Of a stretch of DNA of 64,000 nt, positions 16,776 to 25,870 are shown piece after piece. The position numbers and the translations under genes are program-made. The stretch is from Paraburkholderia guartelaensis (GTDB taxonomy: Bacteria > Pseudomonadota > Gammaproteobacteria > Burkholderiales > Burkholderiaceae). Location: assembly GCF_004353905.1 (NCBI RefSeq), contig NZ_SMOD01000010.1:124001-188000 (forward strand), given 5' to 3'. Numbering within the stretch: position 1 is the stretch's first letter; every line of letters starts with the position of its first letter. The notes beneath the pieces are model-generated. The model did no database searches and had not been told where the DNA came from. It saw only the letters and a list, made by a program, of their open reading frames with translations.

Positions 16776-17556
16776 AGTGGTGAACTCCTTCCTCGTAATA
16801 AATCGGGCAATAGACTGCAAATTTGACAATCGACCTATGCAGGCTGCGGCTTCCTTGTCGCCACGCGCCTTACAGGCGTTCCGTACCGCTAACCGCGCCG
16901 GGAAATCCGGACACAGACCCGACGCAGTTGTGAAGCGGCAAGAGAGCGCACACGCGGCGGTTCAGGCGGTAAACGCGCAGGGTTCGCGGCCGTTGACACA
17001 AAAGCTGTCAAATTCCCTACGCTGTCCGAGTCGGCATTATCCCGGTCCAGGGTAAATACCGGCTAGATCATTTCAAAGTCTTTAGGTTGTTACAAACCGG
17101 AAACACTCCGCAACCCATTGTTTTCCAAGAGAGTTCTAGATTGGGTGCTGCGCTGCGGGAAACAACTGCGCGCGATTGTCGCGGCCCTTGTGCGCATTGA
17201 TCGATCCTGTTCGTTTCCTGGTTCGCAACCGGCGGACAGCGTCTTGCGAGCAAGCACACCGCTTTTCCGAATGCAATCCGTAATTCTATCTCTAAAACAC
17301 CTATCTCTAAAACGGTCCACGATTCCTGTTGAACCTCCGCTGCAACAACGTGTCCCCAATCTGTATCCCGCGCTATCGTGTCGCGATATGATGCGCGTCC
17401 GCCGGGCACAGGCGGTGCGCGAGGCGCATGGGGTGTTTACAATGCGGTAAGTCCGCCTTCGTTGCCGCGCGCCCGAAGCCCTTCGTCGCCTCAGCGCCCG
17501 CTATCTTCCTTTGAACTTGCACGGACGAAATTCCGTCAGACCGACCACCCGATCAA
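16776..17556. other. 781-bp divergent intergenic region with a short direct repeat
   Basis: This lies between the glycosyltransferase (minus) and the ABC exporter (plus) and is less GC-rich than its surroundings around 17060-17330. It contains two 13-bp copies of CTATCTCTAAAAC at 17286-17298 and 17301-17313, a 15-bp period. I see no credible coding region; small frames on both strands lack ribosome-binding sites. Confidence 0.55.
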
Positions 17557-19392
17557 TTGGAACATCTGACCACCGCTCAGCGTAACGCCCACAACGCAAA
17601 GCTCGCGAGCTATGCGCGGCGCCCGCTCGCGTTCCTTTTCCGCTACATCAAGCGCCATCCGTTCGCCCATTCTGTCGTGCTCGCCAGCGTGTTCGCGGCC
17701 GTCGGCTGCGCGCTTGCGTCGCAGTACGCCATCAAGCATCTGATCGACGTGCTCGGAGCGGGACGCCATCATCCGGGCCCGTTGTGGACCGCGTTCGCCA
17801 TCCTCGTCGGCCTGATCGCCGCCGACAACCTGCTCTGGCGGGTCGGCGGCTGGTTCGCGGCGCACACCTTCGTCGCCGTGACGGGCGACCTGCGGCGCGA
17901 CCTCTTTCAGTACCTGAGCGGACACTCGCCCACTTACTACGCCGAAAAGCAGCCCGGCACGCTCGCCAGCCGTATCACCGCGACATCGAACGCCGTCTAC
18001 ACGGCCGAGAACACCACCGCCTGGAACGTGCTGCCGCCCTGTATCGCCGTGGCCGGCGCGATCGTCATGATCATCGCCGTGAACCCGCTGATGGCGGCGG
18101 GCCTCCTGCTCTGCTCGGCGATCCTTTCGGTGATCCTCTTCAAGCTGGCCGGGCGCGGCTCGTCGCGCCACCACACCTTCGCCTCGAAAGCGGCCGCGGT
18201 GGATGGCGAACTCGTCGACGTGATCGGCAACATGGCGCTCGTGCGTGCCTTCGGCATGACGTTCCGCGAGCAAAAGCGCTTCGGCTCGACCGTCAAGGCC
18301 GAACTCGACGCGCGCCGCTCGAGCCTGCTCTACCTCGAAAAGCTGCGTCTGCTGCACGCCGTGATCACGGCGATGCTGTCCGCCGGCCTGCTCGGCTGGG
18401 CGCTGTGGCTCTGGGATCAGGGCAAGGCGACGTCGGGCGACATCGTGCTGGTCAGCTCGCTCGGCTTCACGATCCTGCACGGCACGCGCGATCTGGCTGT
18501 GGCGCTCGTGGACGTGACCCAGCACGTGGCACGCCTCGCCGAGGCCGTGCAGACGCTGCTCGAGCCGCACGGCATGCCCGACCGCGACGACGCCAAGGAG
18601 CTCGTGGCCCAGGGCGGCCGCGTCGATTTCGAGGGCGTGACCTTCGCGTATCCGCACCGCAAGCCGATCCTCGACCATTTCGACCTGCGCATCGAGGCCG
18701 GTCAGCGCGTGGGGCTGATCGGCAAATCGGGCGCGGGCAAGACCACGGTGCTCGCGCTGCTCCAGCACTTCTACGAGACCCAGGGCGGCGCCATCAAGAT
18801 CGACGGCCAGGACATCGCGCACGTCACCCAGGACACCCTGCGCCACGCCATTGCGCTCGTGCCGCAGGACATTTCGCTGCTGCACCGCTCGATCTACGAA
18901 AACATCGCCTACGGCCGCCCCGAGGCGAGCCGCGAGGAAGTGCTCGCCGCGGCCCGCGAGGCGCGCTGCGCCGAATTCATCGAGGCGATGCCCGAGGGTT
19001 ACGACACGATCGTCGGCGACCGTGGCGTGAAGCTGTCGGGCGGCCAGCGCCAGCGCATTGCGATCGCGCGCGCCATTCTCAAGAATTCGCCGATCCTGCT
19101 GCTCGACGAAGCCACCTCGGCGCTCGACAGCGCGTCCGAAGAGGCGATCCAGCAGGCGCTCGACCGGCTGATGGTGGGCCGCACGGTGATCGCGATCGCG
19201 CACCGCCTCTCCACGCTCAACAACTTCGACCGCATCATCGTGATGAGCACGGGAAAGGTAATCGACGACGGCAGCCCCGAAGAACTGCGCAACCGTCCGG
19301 GCCTCTACCGCGACCTCCTCGCCAAGCAGTACGGCAAGCAGTCCACGCTGCATCTGGGCAGCAAGAAGGCCGACGAAAAGCACGTGGCCTGA
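17557..19392 (+). CDS. ABC transporter, fused permease and ATPase (exporter type)
   Basis: A 611-residue half-transporter that would act as a dimer in the inner membrane. A six-helix type-1 exporter domain (about residues 25-320) precedes an ATPase domain with Walker A GKSGAGKTT (near 388), Q-loop VPQDISLL, signature LSGGQRQ (near 493), Walker B ILLLDEAT (near 512) and switch His in AHRLS. It resembles MsbA/MDR-type exporters of lipids or drugs; the substrate is unknown. The start is taken as TTG at 17557 since an in-frame stop at 17512 excludes anything much longer and no ATG is near. A shared terminator separates it from otsA. Confidence 0.88.
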   Translation: MEHLTTAQRNAHNAKLASYARRPLAFLFRYIKRHPFAHSVVLASVFAAVGCALASQYAIKHLIDVLGAGRHHPGPLWTAFAILVGLIAADNLLWRVGGWFAAHTFVAVTGDLRRDLFQYLSGHSPTYYAEKQPGTLASRITATSNAVYTAENTTAWNVLPPCIAVAGAIVMIIAVNPLMAAGLLLCSAILSVILFKLAGRGSSRHHTFASKAAAVDGELVDVIGNMALVRAFGMTFREQKRFGSTVKAELDARRSSLLYLEKLRLLHAVITAMLSAGLLGWALWLWDQGKATSGDIVLVSSLGFTILHGTRDLAVALVDVTQHVARLAEAVQTLLEPHGMPDRDDAKELVAQGGRVDFEGVTFAYPHRKPILDHFDLRIEAGQRVGLIGKSGAGKTTVLALLQHFYETQGGAIKIDGQDIAHVTQDTLRHAIALVPQDISLLHRSIYENIAYGRPEASREEVLAAAREARCAEFIEAMPEGYDTIVGDRGVKLSGGQRQRIAIARAILKNSPILLLDEATSALDSASEEAIQQALDRLMVGRTVIAIAHRLSTLNNFDRIIVMSTGKVIDDGSPEELRNRPGLYRDLLAKQYGKQSTLHLGSKKADEKHVA

Positions 19393-19406
19393 CACCGTCC
19401 AGGCGC

Positions 19407-19448
19407 AAAAAAGCCGCTTCAGTCCATCGACTGAAGCGGCTTTTTTTT
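19407..19448 (+). terminator. Bidirectional terminator between the ABC exporter and otsA
   Basis: An 11-bp perfect stem GCCGCTTCAGT/ACTGAAGCGGC with a 6-nt loop, eight T residues on one side and six A residues on the other. It is well placed to stop both convergent transcripts. Confidence 0.93.
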
Positions 19449-19477
19449 GCTCTCGCGTGGGTACGAGGCGCGAGTGC

Positions 19478-20908
19478 TCAGCCCTGCGCGCGCTCGAGCG
19501 GCGGCAGGTTCACCCCTTGCCGCACGCTGACCCGGCCGAGATCGCGCATGAAGCGGTCGCGCCAGACCGAGACATTGTTCTCGCGCAACTGGGCCATCAT
19601 GTCCTGATAGCGCGCGAGGCGCTCGGCAAGCGGCATCGCAAGCGCGGTGCCGAGCGCATCGGCCATGCCGTCGATATCGAGCGGATTGACGATCAGCGCG
19701 CCCGACAGCTCCTGCGCCGCGCCGGCGAAACGCGAGAGCACGAGCACGCCCGGATCCTCGGGATCCTGCGCCGACACATATTCCTTGGCGACGAGGTTCA
19801 TACCGTCGCGCAGCGGCGTGACGTAGCCGACATTCGACGCCCGGAACAGCGCGGCCAGCACCGCCCGCTCGTACTGGCGGTGGATGTACCAGATCGGCGT
19901 CCAGTCGAGTTCCGCGTAACGGCCGTTGATGCGGCCCGACTCCGCTTCGAGGCGCAGCCGGATGTCCTGATAGGCATGCAGGTCGGCGCGCGTGGGCGGC
20001 GCGATCTGCACGAACGAGACCTTGTTGCGCTGCGCCGGCGCGTGGTCGAGCAGGCGTTCGAAAGCGCGAAACCGCTCCACGAGCCCTTTCGAGTAGTCGA
20101 GCCGGTCCACGCTCATGATGACCTTGCGCCCGTGCAGCGTGGACTTGAGCGTGCGCACCGGCTTGCCGCGCTCGCCGGCCTTCGCGAGTTCCGCGATCTC
20201 GTCGGGATAGACGCCGATCGGGTAATCGCCCGCGCAGAGCGTCTGCCCGAAGGCCTCGATGCGCGTGAGGCCGTCCGGCTGCATCGCCGTCGTGCCCCCC
20301 GCCTCGTTCACGATGTAGTCGCAGAAGGCGCGCAGATCGGGTTTGGTCTGGAAGCCGAGCAGGTCGAACGCGCACAGCGCCTCAACCAGCTCGCGATGCG
20401 GCGGCACCGCCAGCAACACCTGCGAGGCCGGAAACGGAATGTGCAGGAAGAAGCCGATACGATTCTTCACGCCCGCCGCGCGCAGCGCCTGGGCGAACGG
20501 AATGAGGTGATAGTCGTGGACCCAGATCACGTCGTCTTCGCGCAGCAGCGGCACGAGCTGCTGCGCGAGCCACGCGTTCACGCGGCTATAGCCCTCGTAC
20601 TCATGGCGGTCGTACTGGACGAGATCGGCGCGGTAGTGGAACGCGGGCCAGAGCGTCGCGTTCGAGAAGCCGCGGTAGTACTGGTCGTAGTCGCGCCGCA
20701 ACAGGCCGATGGTGGCGAAGGTCACGGGCCCGCGCTCTTCGAGGGCGATCTGCGGCTGGCCGGAGGTGAGCACGTCCCCGCTCCAGCCGAACCACATGCC
20801 GCCGGTTTCCTTGAGCGCGTCGTACACGCCCACCGCGAGGCCGCCCGCGGCCGGACCGCCTTCGGAAATCGGCGCGACGCGGTTCGACACGATGATCAAT
20901 CGGCTCAT
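19478..20908 (-). CDS. otsA: Trehalose-6-phosphate synthase
   Basis: OtsA (GT20) transfers glucose from UDP-glucose to glucose-6-phosphate, giving trehalose-6-phosphate. The 476-residue product has [20 protein letters not shown] at the N terminus, the [12 protein letters not shown] region, [13 protein letters not shown], the [15 protein letters not shown] donor-site motif and the [14 protein letters not shown] motif. Length and start are typical. It follows otsB after 112 bp on the same strand. Trehalose protects against osmotic and desiccation stress. Confidence 0.95.
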   Translation of the reverse strand: MSRLIIVSNRVAPISEGGPAAGGLAVGVYDALKETGGMWFGWSGDVLTSGQPQIALEERGPVTFATIGLLRRDYDQYYRGFSNATLWPAFHYRADLVQYDRHEYEGYSRVNAWLAQQLVPLLREDDVIWVHDYHLIPFAQALRAAGVKNRIGFFLHIPFPASQVLLAVPPHRELVEALCAFDLLGFQTKPDLRAFCDYIVNEAGGTTAMQPDGLTRIEAFGQTLCAGDYPIGVYPDEIAELAKAGERGKPVRTLKSTLHGRKVIMSVDRLDYSKGLVERFRAFERLLDHAPAQRNKVSFVQIAPPTRADLHAYQDIRLRLEAESGRINGRYAELDWTPIWYIHRQYERAVLAALFRASNVGYVTPLRDGMNLVAKEYVSAQDPEDPGVLVLSRFAGAAQELSGALIVNPLDIDGMADALGTALAMPLAERLARYQDMMAQLRENNVSVWRDRFMRDLGRVSVRQGVNLPPLERAQG

Positions 20909-21020
20909 GAGGGGCGGGGTCCGTGCAGGAAATCGGGAAGGCGTGGCGCGCGCGAGGCGGGGCTTCGGCTCGGCCAGGTCAGACAGTCTATGTGGGTGAT
21001 GAAGTGAGGCATGCGTGCGG

Positions 21021-21773
21021 TCATCGGGCGCCCGGCATGGCCGCGACGAGCGATGCGAGCCAGCCGATCAGCGCGTCGACCGAGTCGACACGCGTCTGCG
21101 CGATGGAGTCGCCGCCGCCGACCTTGATCGACAGCCCACCCAGCGCGTTGACGACGGCGAAGCCCTTCTCATCGGTCAGGTCGTCGCCGGCGAACACAGG
21201 GCTGCGGCCCGCGAACGGCGGCTCGTCGAGGAATGCGCGCAGCGCGCGGCCCTTGTCGACATCCTTTGGCTTGATTTCGTAGACCATCTTGCCGGGCTGC
21301 AGCACGTAGGCGTCGGCGTAATCGGCGGCGAGGCGCTCGGTCGCGGCGCGCGCTTCGGCTTCTCGCTCGGGCGCGTTGCGGTAGTGCAGCGCGAGCGACG
21401 CGCCCTTGATCTCGAGCAGCATGCCAGCATGCGTGCGCACCACTTCCGCGAGCACCTGCTCCATGTGCAGCAAGCGCTGGTCGTTGAAGCCGACACGCTG
21501 CGTGTCGCCGTTGGCGTCGCGCCGCTCGGCGCCGTGCAGGCCGGCTACGGGCAGATCGGGCATGCCGAGAAAGCCGTCGATGCTCTCGATGCCGCGCCCG
21601 GACACGATCGCCACCGCGCCGTGCGTCGCGCGGCGCAACTCGTGCAACAGCGCGAGCATGTCGGGACGCACGAGCACGCCATCGGGCGTGGGCGCGAGAT
21701 CGACGAGCGTGCCGTCGAAATCGAAGAAAAATGCCGTCTGTTCAGGCGGCAGGACTGCCGGAAGTGCTTGCAT
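21021..21773 (-). CDS. otsB: Trehalose-6-phosphate phosphatase
   Basis: OtsB dephosphorylates trehalose-6-phosphate to trehalose. The 250-residue HAD-type protein has motif I FFFDFDGTLVDL (Asp18 and Asp20), motif II with VSGRG, and the late GDDLTDEKGF motif. It comes first in otsB-otsA. The upstream region (21774-22139) is shared with the divergent copper-protein cluster. Confidence 0.94.
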   Translation of the reverse strand: MQALPAVLPPEQTAFFFDFDGTLVDLAPTPDGVLVRPDMLALLHELRRATHGAVAIVSGRGIESIDGFLGMPDLPVAGLHGAERRDANGDTQRVGFNDQRLLHMEQVLAEVVRTHAGMLLEIKGASLALHYRNAPEREAEARAATERLAADYADAYVLQPGKMVYEIKPKDVDKGRALRAFLDEPPFAGRSPVFAGDDLTDEKGFAVVNALGGLSIKVGGGDSIAQTRVDSVDALIGWLASLVAAMPGAR

Positions 21774-22139
21774 TGCGTTCGTTTCACCCGTCGGCCGGTT
21801 GGCCGGGTATGGCCCCGGGCTGCGCCCAGGGAAAGTGTGCGAATCTTACCGCGCCTTGGATCGATTATCGAGAAAGTAAGGGGCTGACCGCCTGTGCAGG
21901 CATTTCCGGGCTTGAATCCGCGATTGCGGCATATCGCCGCGAGCGATCCCCGCGACTGGGCCATTCGCGACCGCGCGGACCCAATTTTGCTACAGTCGCA
22001 GCGACAAGCCGAGCCTGGTCGCCTGAGCGAGCACGGCCAACGTAATCCAATCGAGTCGACGAGATTGCCTTTGTTCCCCACCTTCGAGCCCACGCTGCGC
22101 ACGTTCCGCGCCCGCCTGAGCGGCCGCCCTCGCGGCGGC
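21774..22139. other. 366-bp divergent region between otsB and the Sco gene
   Basis: It holds the unresolved promoters of otsB (minus) and of the Sco-PCuAC-CtaG cluster (plus). The Sco reading frame stays open back to 21894, so part may be coding if an upstream TTG start near 22071 is used. Nothing else is recognisable. Confidence 0.5.
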
Positions 22140-22733
22140 ATGCGCAGCCTGCGGCACGCGGCGATGGTGGCTGGCGCGGCACTGCTCGTGGCGTGCTCGC
22201 ACCCGGGCGAGCCGTGGCAACTCACGAATGTGAGCGGCCATCTGCCCGACCTCGACTTCGCGCTCACGGCCGATAACGGCCAACCCGTGACAGGCGACAG
22301 TTATCGCGGACGCACGACGCTCGTCTACTTCGGCTACACGCATTGCCCTGACGTCTGCCCGGAAACCATGGCGCGCCTGATGCAGGTTATAGCGAAGCTC
22401 GGCCCCGATGCCGGCAAAGTGCGGATACTCTTCATCAGCGTCGATCCGGCGCGCGACACGCCGCAGGCACTGCACGCCTACGTCGACGCGTTCGACGCCC
22501 AGCATGCGCGCGGCCTGACCGGCACCGACGCGCAGATCGAGTCGCTCGCGCGCCGCTACCGCGTGGCCTACCAGATGGAAAAGCGCGATCCCGACGGCAG
22601 CTACGAAGTCACGCACAGCTCGGCCGTCTATGTGTTCGACGCGCAAGGCCATGCGCGCCTGCTCGCCACCGACCACGACTCACCGGACGCGATCGCGCAT
22701 GACCTGCGCCGCGTCATAAACGACACGGCGTGA
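22140..22733 (+). CDS. SCO1/SenC family copper lipoprotein
   Basis: Sco proteins deliver copper to, or maintain the thiols of, the CuA site of cytochrome c oxidase. With the ATG at 22140 the product has 197 residues with a lipoprotein signal ending LLVAC (Cys19), a thioredoxin-like fold and the copper ligands Cys69 and Cys73 in CPDVCPETM plus His159 in VTHSSAVYVFD. The frame is open further upstream and TTG starts near 22071 would add a charged extension, so the exact start is uncertain. It heads a likely operon with a PCuAC chaperone and CtaG, which strengthens a role in oxidase assembly. Confidence 0.88.
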   Translation: MRSLRHAAMVAGAALLVACSHPGEPWQLTNVSGHLPDLDFALTADNGQPVTGDSYRGRTTLVYFGYTHCPDVCPETMARLMQVIAKLGPDAGKVRILFISVDPARDTPQALHAYVDAFDAQHARGLTGTDAQIESLARRYRVAYQMEKRDPDGSYEVTHSSAVYVFDAQGHARLLATDHDSPDAIAHDLRRVINDTA

Positions 22734-22799
22734 ACGCGTGCGGCCTCGCCGGTCCAATCATCGGGTTTTGATGCAACCGCAATCGCAACAGGAAACGTT

Positions 22800-23267
22800 A
22801 TGACGAAGAACCTCAAGTCACTCACCGTCTCGCTCGGCTGCGCGCTGAGCACCTTCGGTGCGCTCGCCGCCTTCGCACCCGCCGCACACGCCGCTGCCGG
22901 CGCGCTGAGCGCGCAGGACGCATGGGTGCGCTGGCTGCCCAACGACCTGCCGGCCGCGGGCTACGTGACGCTCAAGAACGATGGCGACCAGCCGGTCGAC
23001 CTCATAGGTGTATCGAGCGACGCTTACGGCATGGTCATGCTGCATCAGACAGTCTCGAATGGCTCGACGCAGAAGATGATCATGGTGCACAAGGCGACGG
23101 TGCCCGCGCACGGCACGCTCGCCATCGCACCAGGCGGCTACCACCTGATGCTGGAGAAGGCGAAGCACAAGGTCGCGCCGGGCGACACGGTGAACGTGAA
23201 GCTGCAGTTCTCGGACGGCGAAACGCTCGACACGCCGTTCGCAGTCAAGCCGCCCTCGGGGCAGTGA
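22800..23267 (+). CDS. PCu(A)C periplasmic copper chaperone
   Basis: PCuAC proteins bind Cu(I) in the periplasm and load cytochrome oxidase together with Sco. The 155-residue product has a Sec signal (about residues 1-32, ending AHAAA) and a cupredoxin-like domain with an exact H-x10-M-x21-H-x-M copper motif (His82, Met93, His115, Met117). AGGA lies a few bases before the ATG. It sits 66 bp after the Sco gene and 80 bp before ctaG. Confidence 0.92.
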   Translation: MTKNLKSLTVSLGCALSTFGALAAFAPAAHAAAGALSAQDAWVRWLPNDLPAAGYVTLKNDGDQPVDLIGVSSDAYGMVMLHQTVSNGSTQKMIMVHKATVPAHGTLAIAPGGYHLMLEKAKHKVAPGDTVNVKLQFSDGETLDTPFAVKPPSGQ

Positions 23268-23347
23268 GGCCGCAGTCACGCCACCGCGCGCGCATTCAAG
23301 ACTGGTTGCGCGCGCAAGCATGTTGAATCCGCGATGAGGCCGCTGCC

Positions 23348-24241
23348 ATGCTCGCGATGACCCTGCTCTACTGGCTCCAGCCCTGGGAGCCCTCGCCGAC
23401 CGTGATGATCAGCACCCTGCTCGCGGCGGTGCTGTTCGTGCGCGGCAAGCGGCACGCGCGGGTGTCGCTCGCACGCCAGATCTCGTTCTGGTTCGGGCTT
23501 GGCGCGCTCTATGTCGTGCTGCATACGCGTCTCGACTACTACTTCGAGCACGAGTTCTTCATGCATCGCGCGCAGCACCTGGTGCTGCACCACCTGGGGC
23601 CGTTCTTCATCGCGCTCGCCTACCCGGGCGCGGCGCTGCGCGCGGGCATTCCATTCAAGTGGCGGCAGCGCTTCGTGCGCCCCGCGCTCGCCGCGCCGCC
23701 TGTGCGCGTGGCGCTCGACATCGTCATGCATCCCGTCGTCGCGGTCGGGCTCTTCGTCGGGCTCATCTACTTCTGGCTCTTTTCGCCAATCCACTTCATC
23801 GCGATGCTCGACTGGCGTCTCTATCGCGTCATGAACTGGAGCATGGTGATCGACGGGCTGTTGTTCTGGTGGCTCGTGCTCGACTCGCGCCCCGCGCCGC
23901 CCGCGCGCCTCTCGCCGGGCAAGCGTGTCCTTGTCGTGATCGCAGCGATTCCGCCGCAGATCGTGCTCGGCGCGTTCATCTTCTTCACGCCGCGCGAGCT
24001 TTACCCTGTCTATTCGATCTGCGGCCGCGCGTTCACCTGGCTCTCGCCGATGCGCGATCAGCAGATCGGCGGGCTGTTGCTGTGGATTCCGGGGTCGATG
24101 ATGAGCGTGGTCGGCGCACTGGTCGCGCTGCGTCACTGGATGCGGCTATCCGCACGCGGACGTTTGCAGCGGGACCGGAGCCCCGGCATGCGTCCGGTGG
24201 ACGGCGAGCGCCAGAAGGAAGGGCGCACCCTGCGTACGTAA
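23348..24241 (+). CDS. ctaG: Cytochrome c oxidase assembly factor CtaG (caa3 type)
   Basis: A 297-residue integral membrane protein with about six to seven hydrophobic helices. It has the motif HRAQHLVLHHLGPFFIALA, Trp-rich segments and PHFIAML-type loops of the caa3_CtaG family, in which His residues are thought to handle copper for the oxidase. It is distinct from Cox11, which also carries the name CtaG. As last gene of Sco-PCuAC-CtaG it completes a copper delivery set. The final ~45 residues are hydrophilic and basic. Confidence 0.85.
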   Translation: MLAMTLLYWLQPWEPSPTVMISTLLAAVLFVRGKRHARVSLARQISFWFGLGALYVVLHTRLDYYFEHEFFMHRAQHLVLHHLGPFFIALAYPGAALRAGIPFKWRQRFVRPALAAPPVRVALDIVMHPVVAVGLFVGLIYFWLFSPIHFIAMLDWRLYRVMNWSMVIDGLLFWWLVLDSRPAPPARLSPGKRVLVVIAAIPPQIVLGAFIFFTPRELYPVYSICGRAFTWLSPMRDQQIGGLLLWIPGSMMSVVGALVALRHWMRLSARGRLQRDRSPGMRPVDGERQKEGRTLRT

Positions 24242-24280
24242 AGCACGCGGGTGCCGGCGGAACATGGGACAACCGTCACA

Positions 24281-24769
24281 TCAAGCCGAGCGCATCCATA
24301 CGTGAGGAATGCCGTCCTCGTCATGAATCTCGCCAACGGGTGAGAAGCCGAACGCACCGTAGAACTTCTGCAGATGCGCCTGGGCATGCAGACGCATCGC
24401 GACATCCGGCCATTGGCGCTCGATCTGCGCGATGGCGCGTTCGAGCAGCGCATTGCCGAGCTTGATGCCGCGGTGGTTTTGCGACGTCACGACGCGGCCG
24501 ATGCGCACGTCGGCGTCCTGCGCATCGGGAAGCAGCACGCGCAAATAACCCGCAAGCTCTCGCGCGCCGCCCTGCTCGCTCCACGCGAACAGATGCCACG
24601 CGTCGAAGTCGAGACCGTCGATATCGCCATACACGCAGTTCTGCTCGACGACGAACGCGTCGGAGCGCAGTTTGAGCATGGCATAGACTTCGCGCGCGTC
24701 GAGCGCATCAAAGGCTTTCCATTGCCAGTCGAATTGGGGCAGCGGCAAGGCGGTGGACTGCACGGTCAT
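24281..24769 (-). CDS. ElaA-like GNAT acetyltransferase
   Basis: A 162-residue protein with the ElaA arrangement: WQWKAFDALDAREVYAMLKL, RSDAFVVEQNCVYGDIDG, a central RIGRVVTSQNHRGIKLGNAL acetyl-CoA-binding motif and the C-terminal HAQAHLQKFYGAFGF stretch. The substrate is not known. It converges on ctaG with a 39-bp gap, and a DUF2164 gene lies 86 bp upstream on the same strand. Confidence 0.85.
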   Translation of the reverse strand: MTVQSTALPLPQFDWQWKAFDALDAREVYAMLKLRSDAFVVEQNCVYGDIDGLDFDAWHLFAWSEQGGARELAGYLRVLLPDAQDADVRIGRVVTSQNHRGIKLGNALLERAIAQIERQWPDVAMRLHAQAHLQKFYGAFGFSPVGEIHDEDGIPHVWMRSA

Positions 24770-24855
24770 GGTCGGTGATTTCCATCAAGGCGTCGTGAAT
24801 GACCACGATTATGCCGCGCGCCGCGCGCGCCACAAACCCGCGACTCAGGCCGCGC

Positions 24856-25128
24856 TCACTTTTGCCGGCGCGGTTGCTCGTATTTGCGCCAGTACTGGAA
24901 CGGCTCCTCGTGCAGATCGATGTCGAGATCGACGATGCGCGCCTGCATGCTCTCCTGCGCGTCGGCAATGGCCTTGTTGTAGACCGCCGGCGCGATCTCT
25001 TCGAGAAAGAAGCCCAGCAGCGCGCCCGCCGCGATGTTGCCGATCGGCTCTTCCATGTTGGCGTCGAAATAGCGCTGGATAGAGGCGATCGCTTCGGTGC
25101 GCGCGTCTTCGGGGAGTTCGATGGACAT
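24856..25128 (-). CDS. DUF2164 family small protein
   Basis: A 90-residue soluble protein matching DUF2164 in layout: SIELPEDARTEAIASIQRYF, then EEPIGNIAAGALLGFFLEEI and AVYNKAIADAQESMQARI. The function is unknown. The ATG at 25128 gives the family's usual start; the same frame is open much further upstream through the tRNA-Cys region but without protein-like character. It is transcribed away from the tRNA operon, whose terminator ends just upstream. Confidence 0.8.
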   Translation of the reverse strand: MSIELPEDARTEAIASIQRYFDANMEEPIGNIAAGALLGFFLEEIAPAVYNKAIADAQESMQARIVDLDIDLHEEPFQYWRKYEQPRRQK

Positions 25129-25210
25129 GTCGGCAAACCGCAGAGGAAGGGTTGCGGCTATTCTGCGCCAGGTGGGTCGGCGCGTGGCGAAAACGCAGCA
25201 AGGCAGGCGC

Positions 25211-25242
25211 AAAAAACAAAAGCCACCCGAAGGTGGCTTTTG
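25211..25242 (-). terminator. Rho-independent terminator of the tRNA Gly-Gly-Cys operon
   Basis: On the minus strand an 11-bp perfect stem (CAAAAGCCACC with GGTGGCTTTTG) with a 4-nt loop is followed by six U residues. It lies 10 nt past the CCA end of tRNA-Cys. Confidence 0.9.
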
Positions 25243-25251
25243 TTTTGCATC

Positions 25252-25325
25252 TGGAGGCGCGAGCCGGAGTCGAACCGGCCTACACGGCTTTGCAGGCCGC
25301 TGCATAACCGCTTTGCTATCGCGCC
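25252..25325 (-). tRNA. tRNA-Cys(GCA)
   Basis: The 74-nt gene has acceptor GGCGCGA pairing with TCGCGCC, discriminator U, an encoded CCA, anticodon loop CTGCAAA (anticodon GCA), and T arm GCCGG-TTCGACT-CCGGC. It is third in a tRNA Gly-Gly-Cys array on the minus strand. Confidence 0.96.
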
Positions 25326-25453
25326 AGAAGCGGACTGACCGGGGTGCGGAAAACTGCTTGCGCTCGCAACGACCGGACAGATTTGTTTGATGGCTTGATA
25401 CGCTGATCAAAACCTGCCAAACAAAAAGGGAAGCGCTGCTTCCCCTTGGCATT

Positions 25454-25529
25454 TGGAGCGGGAGACGAGTCTCGAACTCGCGACCTCAACCTTGGCAAGG
25501 TTGCGCTCTACCAACTGAGCTACTCCCGC
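25454..25529 (-). tRNA. tRNA-Gly(GCC), copy 2
   Basis: A 76-nt gene with acceptor GCGGGAG pairing with CTCCCGC, anticodon loop TTGCCAA (anticodon GCC), T arm GCGAG-TTCGAGA-CTCGT and an encoded CCA. It is identical base for base to the copy at 25608-25683. Confidence 0.96.
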
Positions 25530-25607
25530 AAATGTCCTGCTTTACTGCGACTTTTACTGCTTCGGCACTTCGTTTTCCCTGCTGAAAAAACGCCGCACCT
25601 TAAAATC

Positions 25608-25683
25608 TGGAGCGGGAGACGAGTCTCGAACTCGCGACCTCAACCTTGGCAAGGTTGCGCTCTACCAACTGAGCTACTCCCGC
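25608..25683 (-). tRNA. tRNA-Gly(GCC), copy 1
   Basis: Identical in sequence to the copy at 25454-25529 and first in the three-tRNA transcript. Duplicate copies raise the dose of the tRNA reading GGC and GGT, heavily used glycine codons in this GC-rich genome. Confidence 0.96.
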
Positions 25684-25789
25684 ATATTTGCTTCAGATTT
25701 CGCCGAATTTTCAACTAACTCCAGCTTATCTTCTGCTATCTCCACCGCATCTGCTTGCTTGCTACTGCGTCGTGCAGCGGAGAAGTGAG

Positions 25790-25818
25790 ATTATGTATAA
25801 CCCGCAGAATCGTGTCAA
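25790..25818 (-). promoter_or_regulatory. Strong promoter of the tRNA Gly-Gly-Cys operon
   Basis: On the minus strand a perfect TTGACA (25818-25813), a 17-bp spacer and CATAAT (25795-25790). The transcript should start near 25783, about 100 nt before the first tRNA-Gly. Confidence 0.8.
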
Positions 25819-25870
25819 CCCCTTCGCGTGATTTTTTGGAAAAAGACATAAGGGATTCACAGCACAGGGG

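Noticed and set aside
17068-17409. A 113-codon minus-strand frame in the glycosyltransferase-exporter intergenic region
   Set aside because: No ribosome-binding site, no similarity, and overlapping frames of similar length occur on the other strand.
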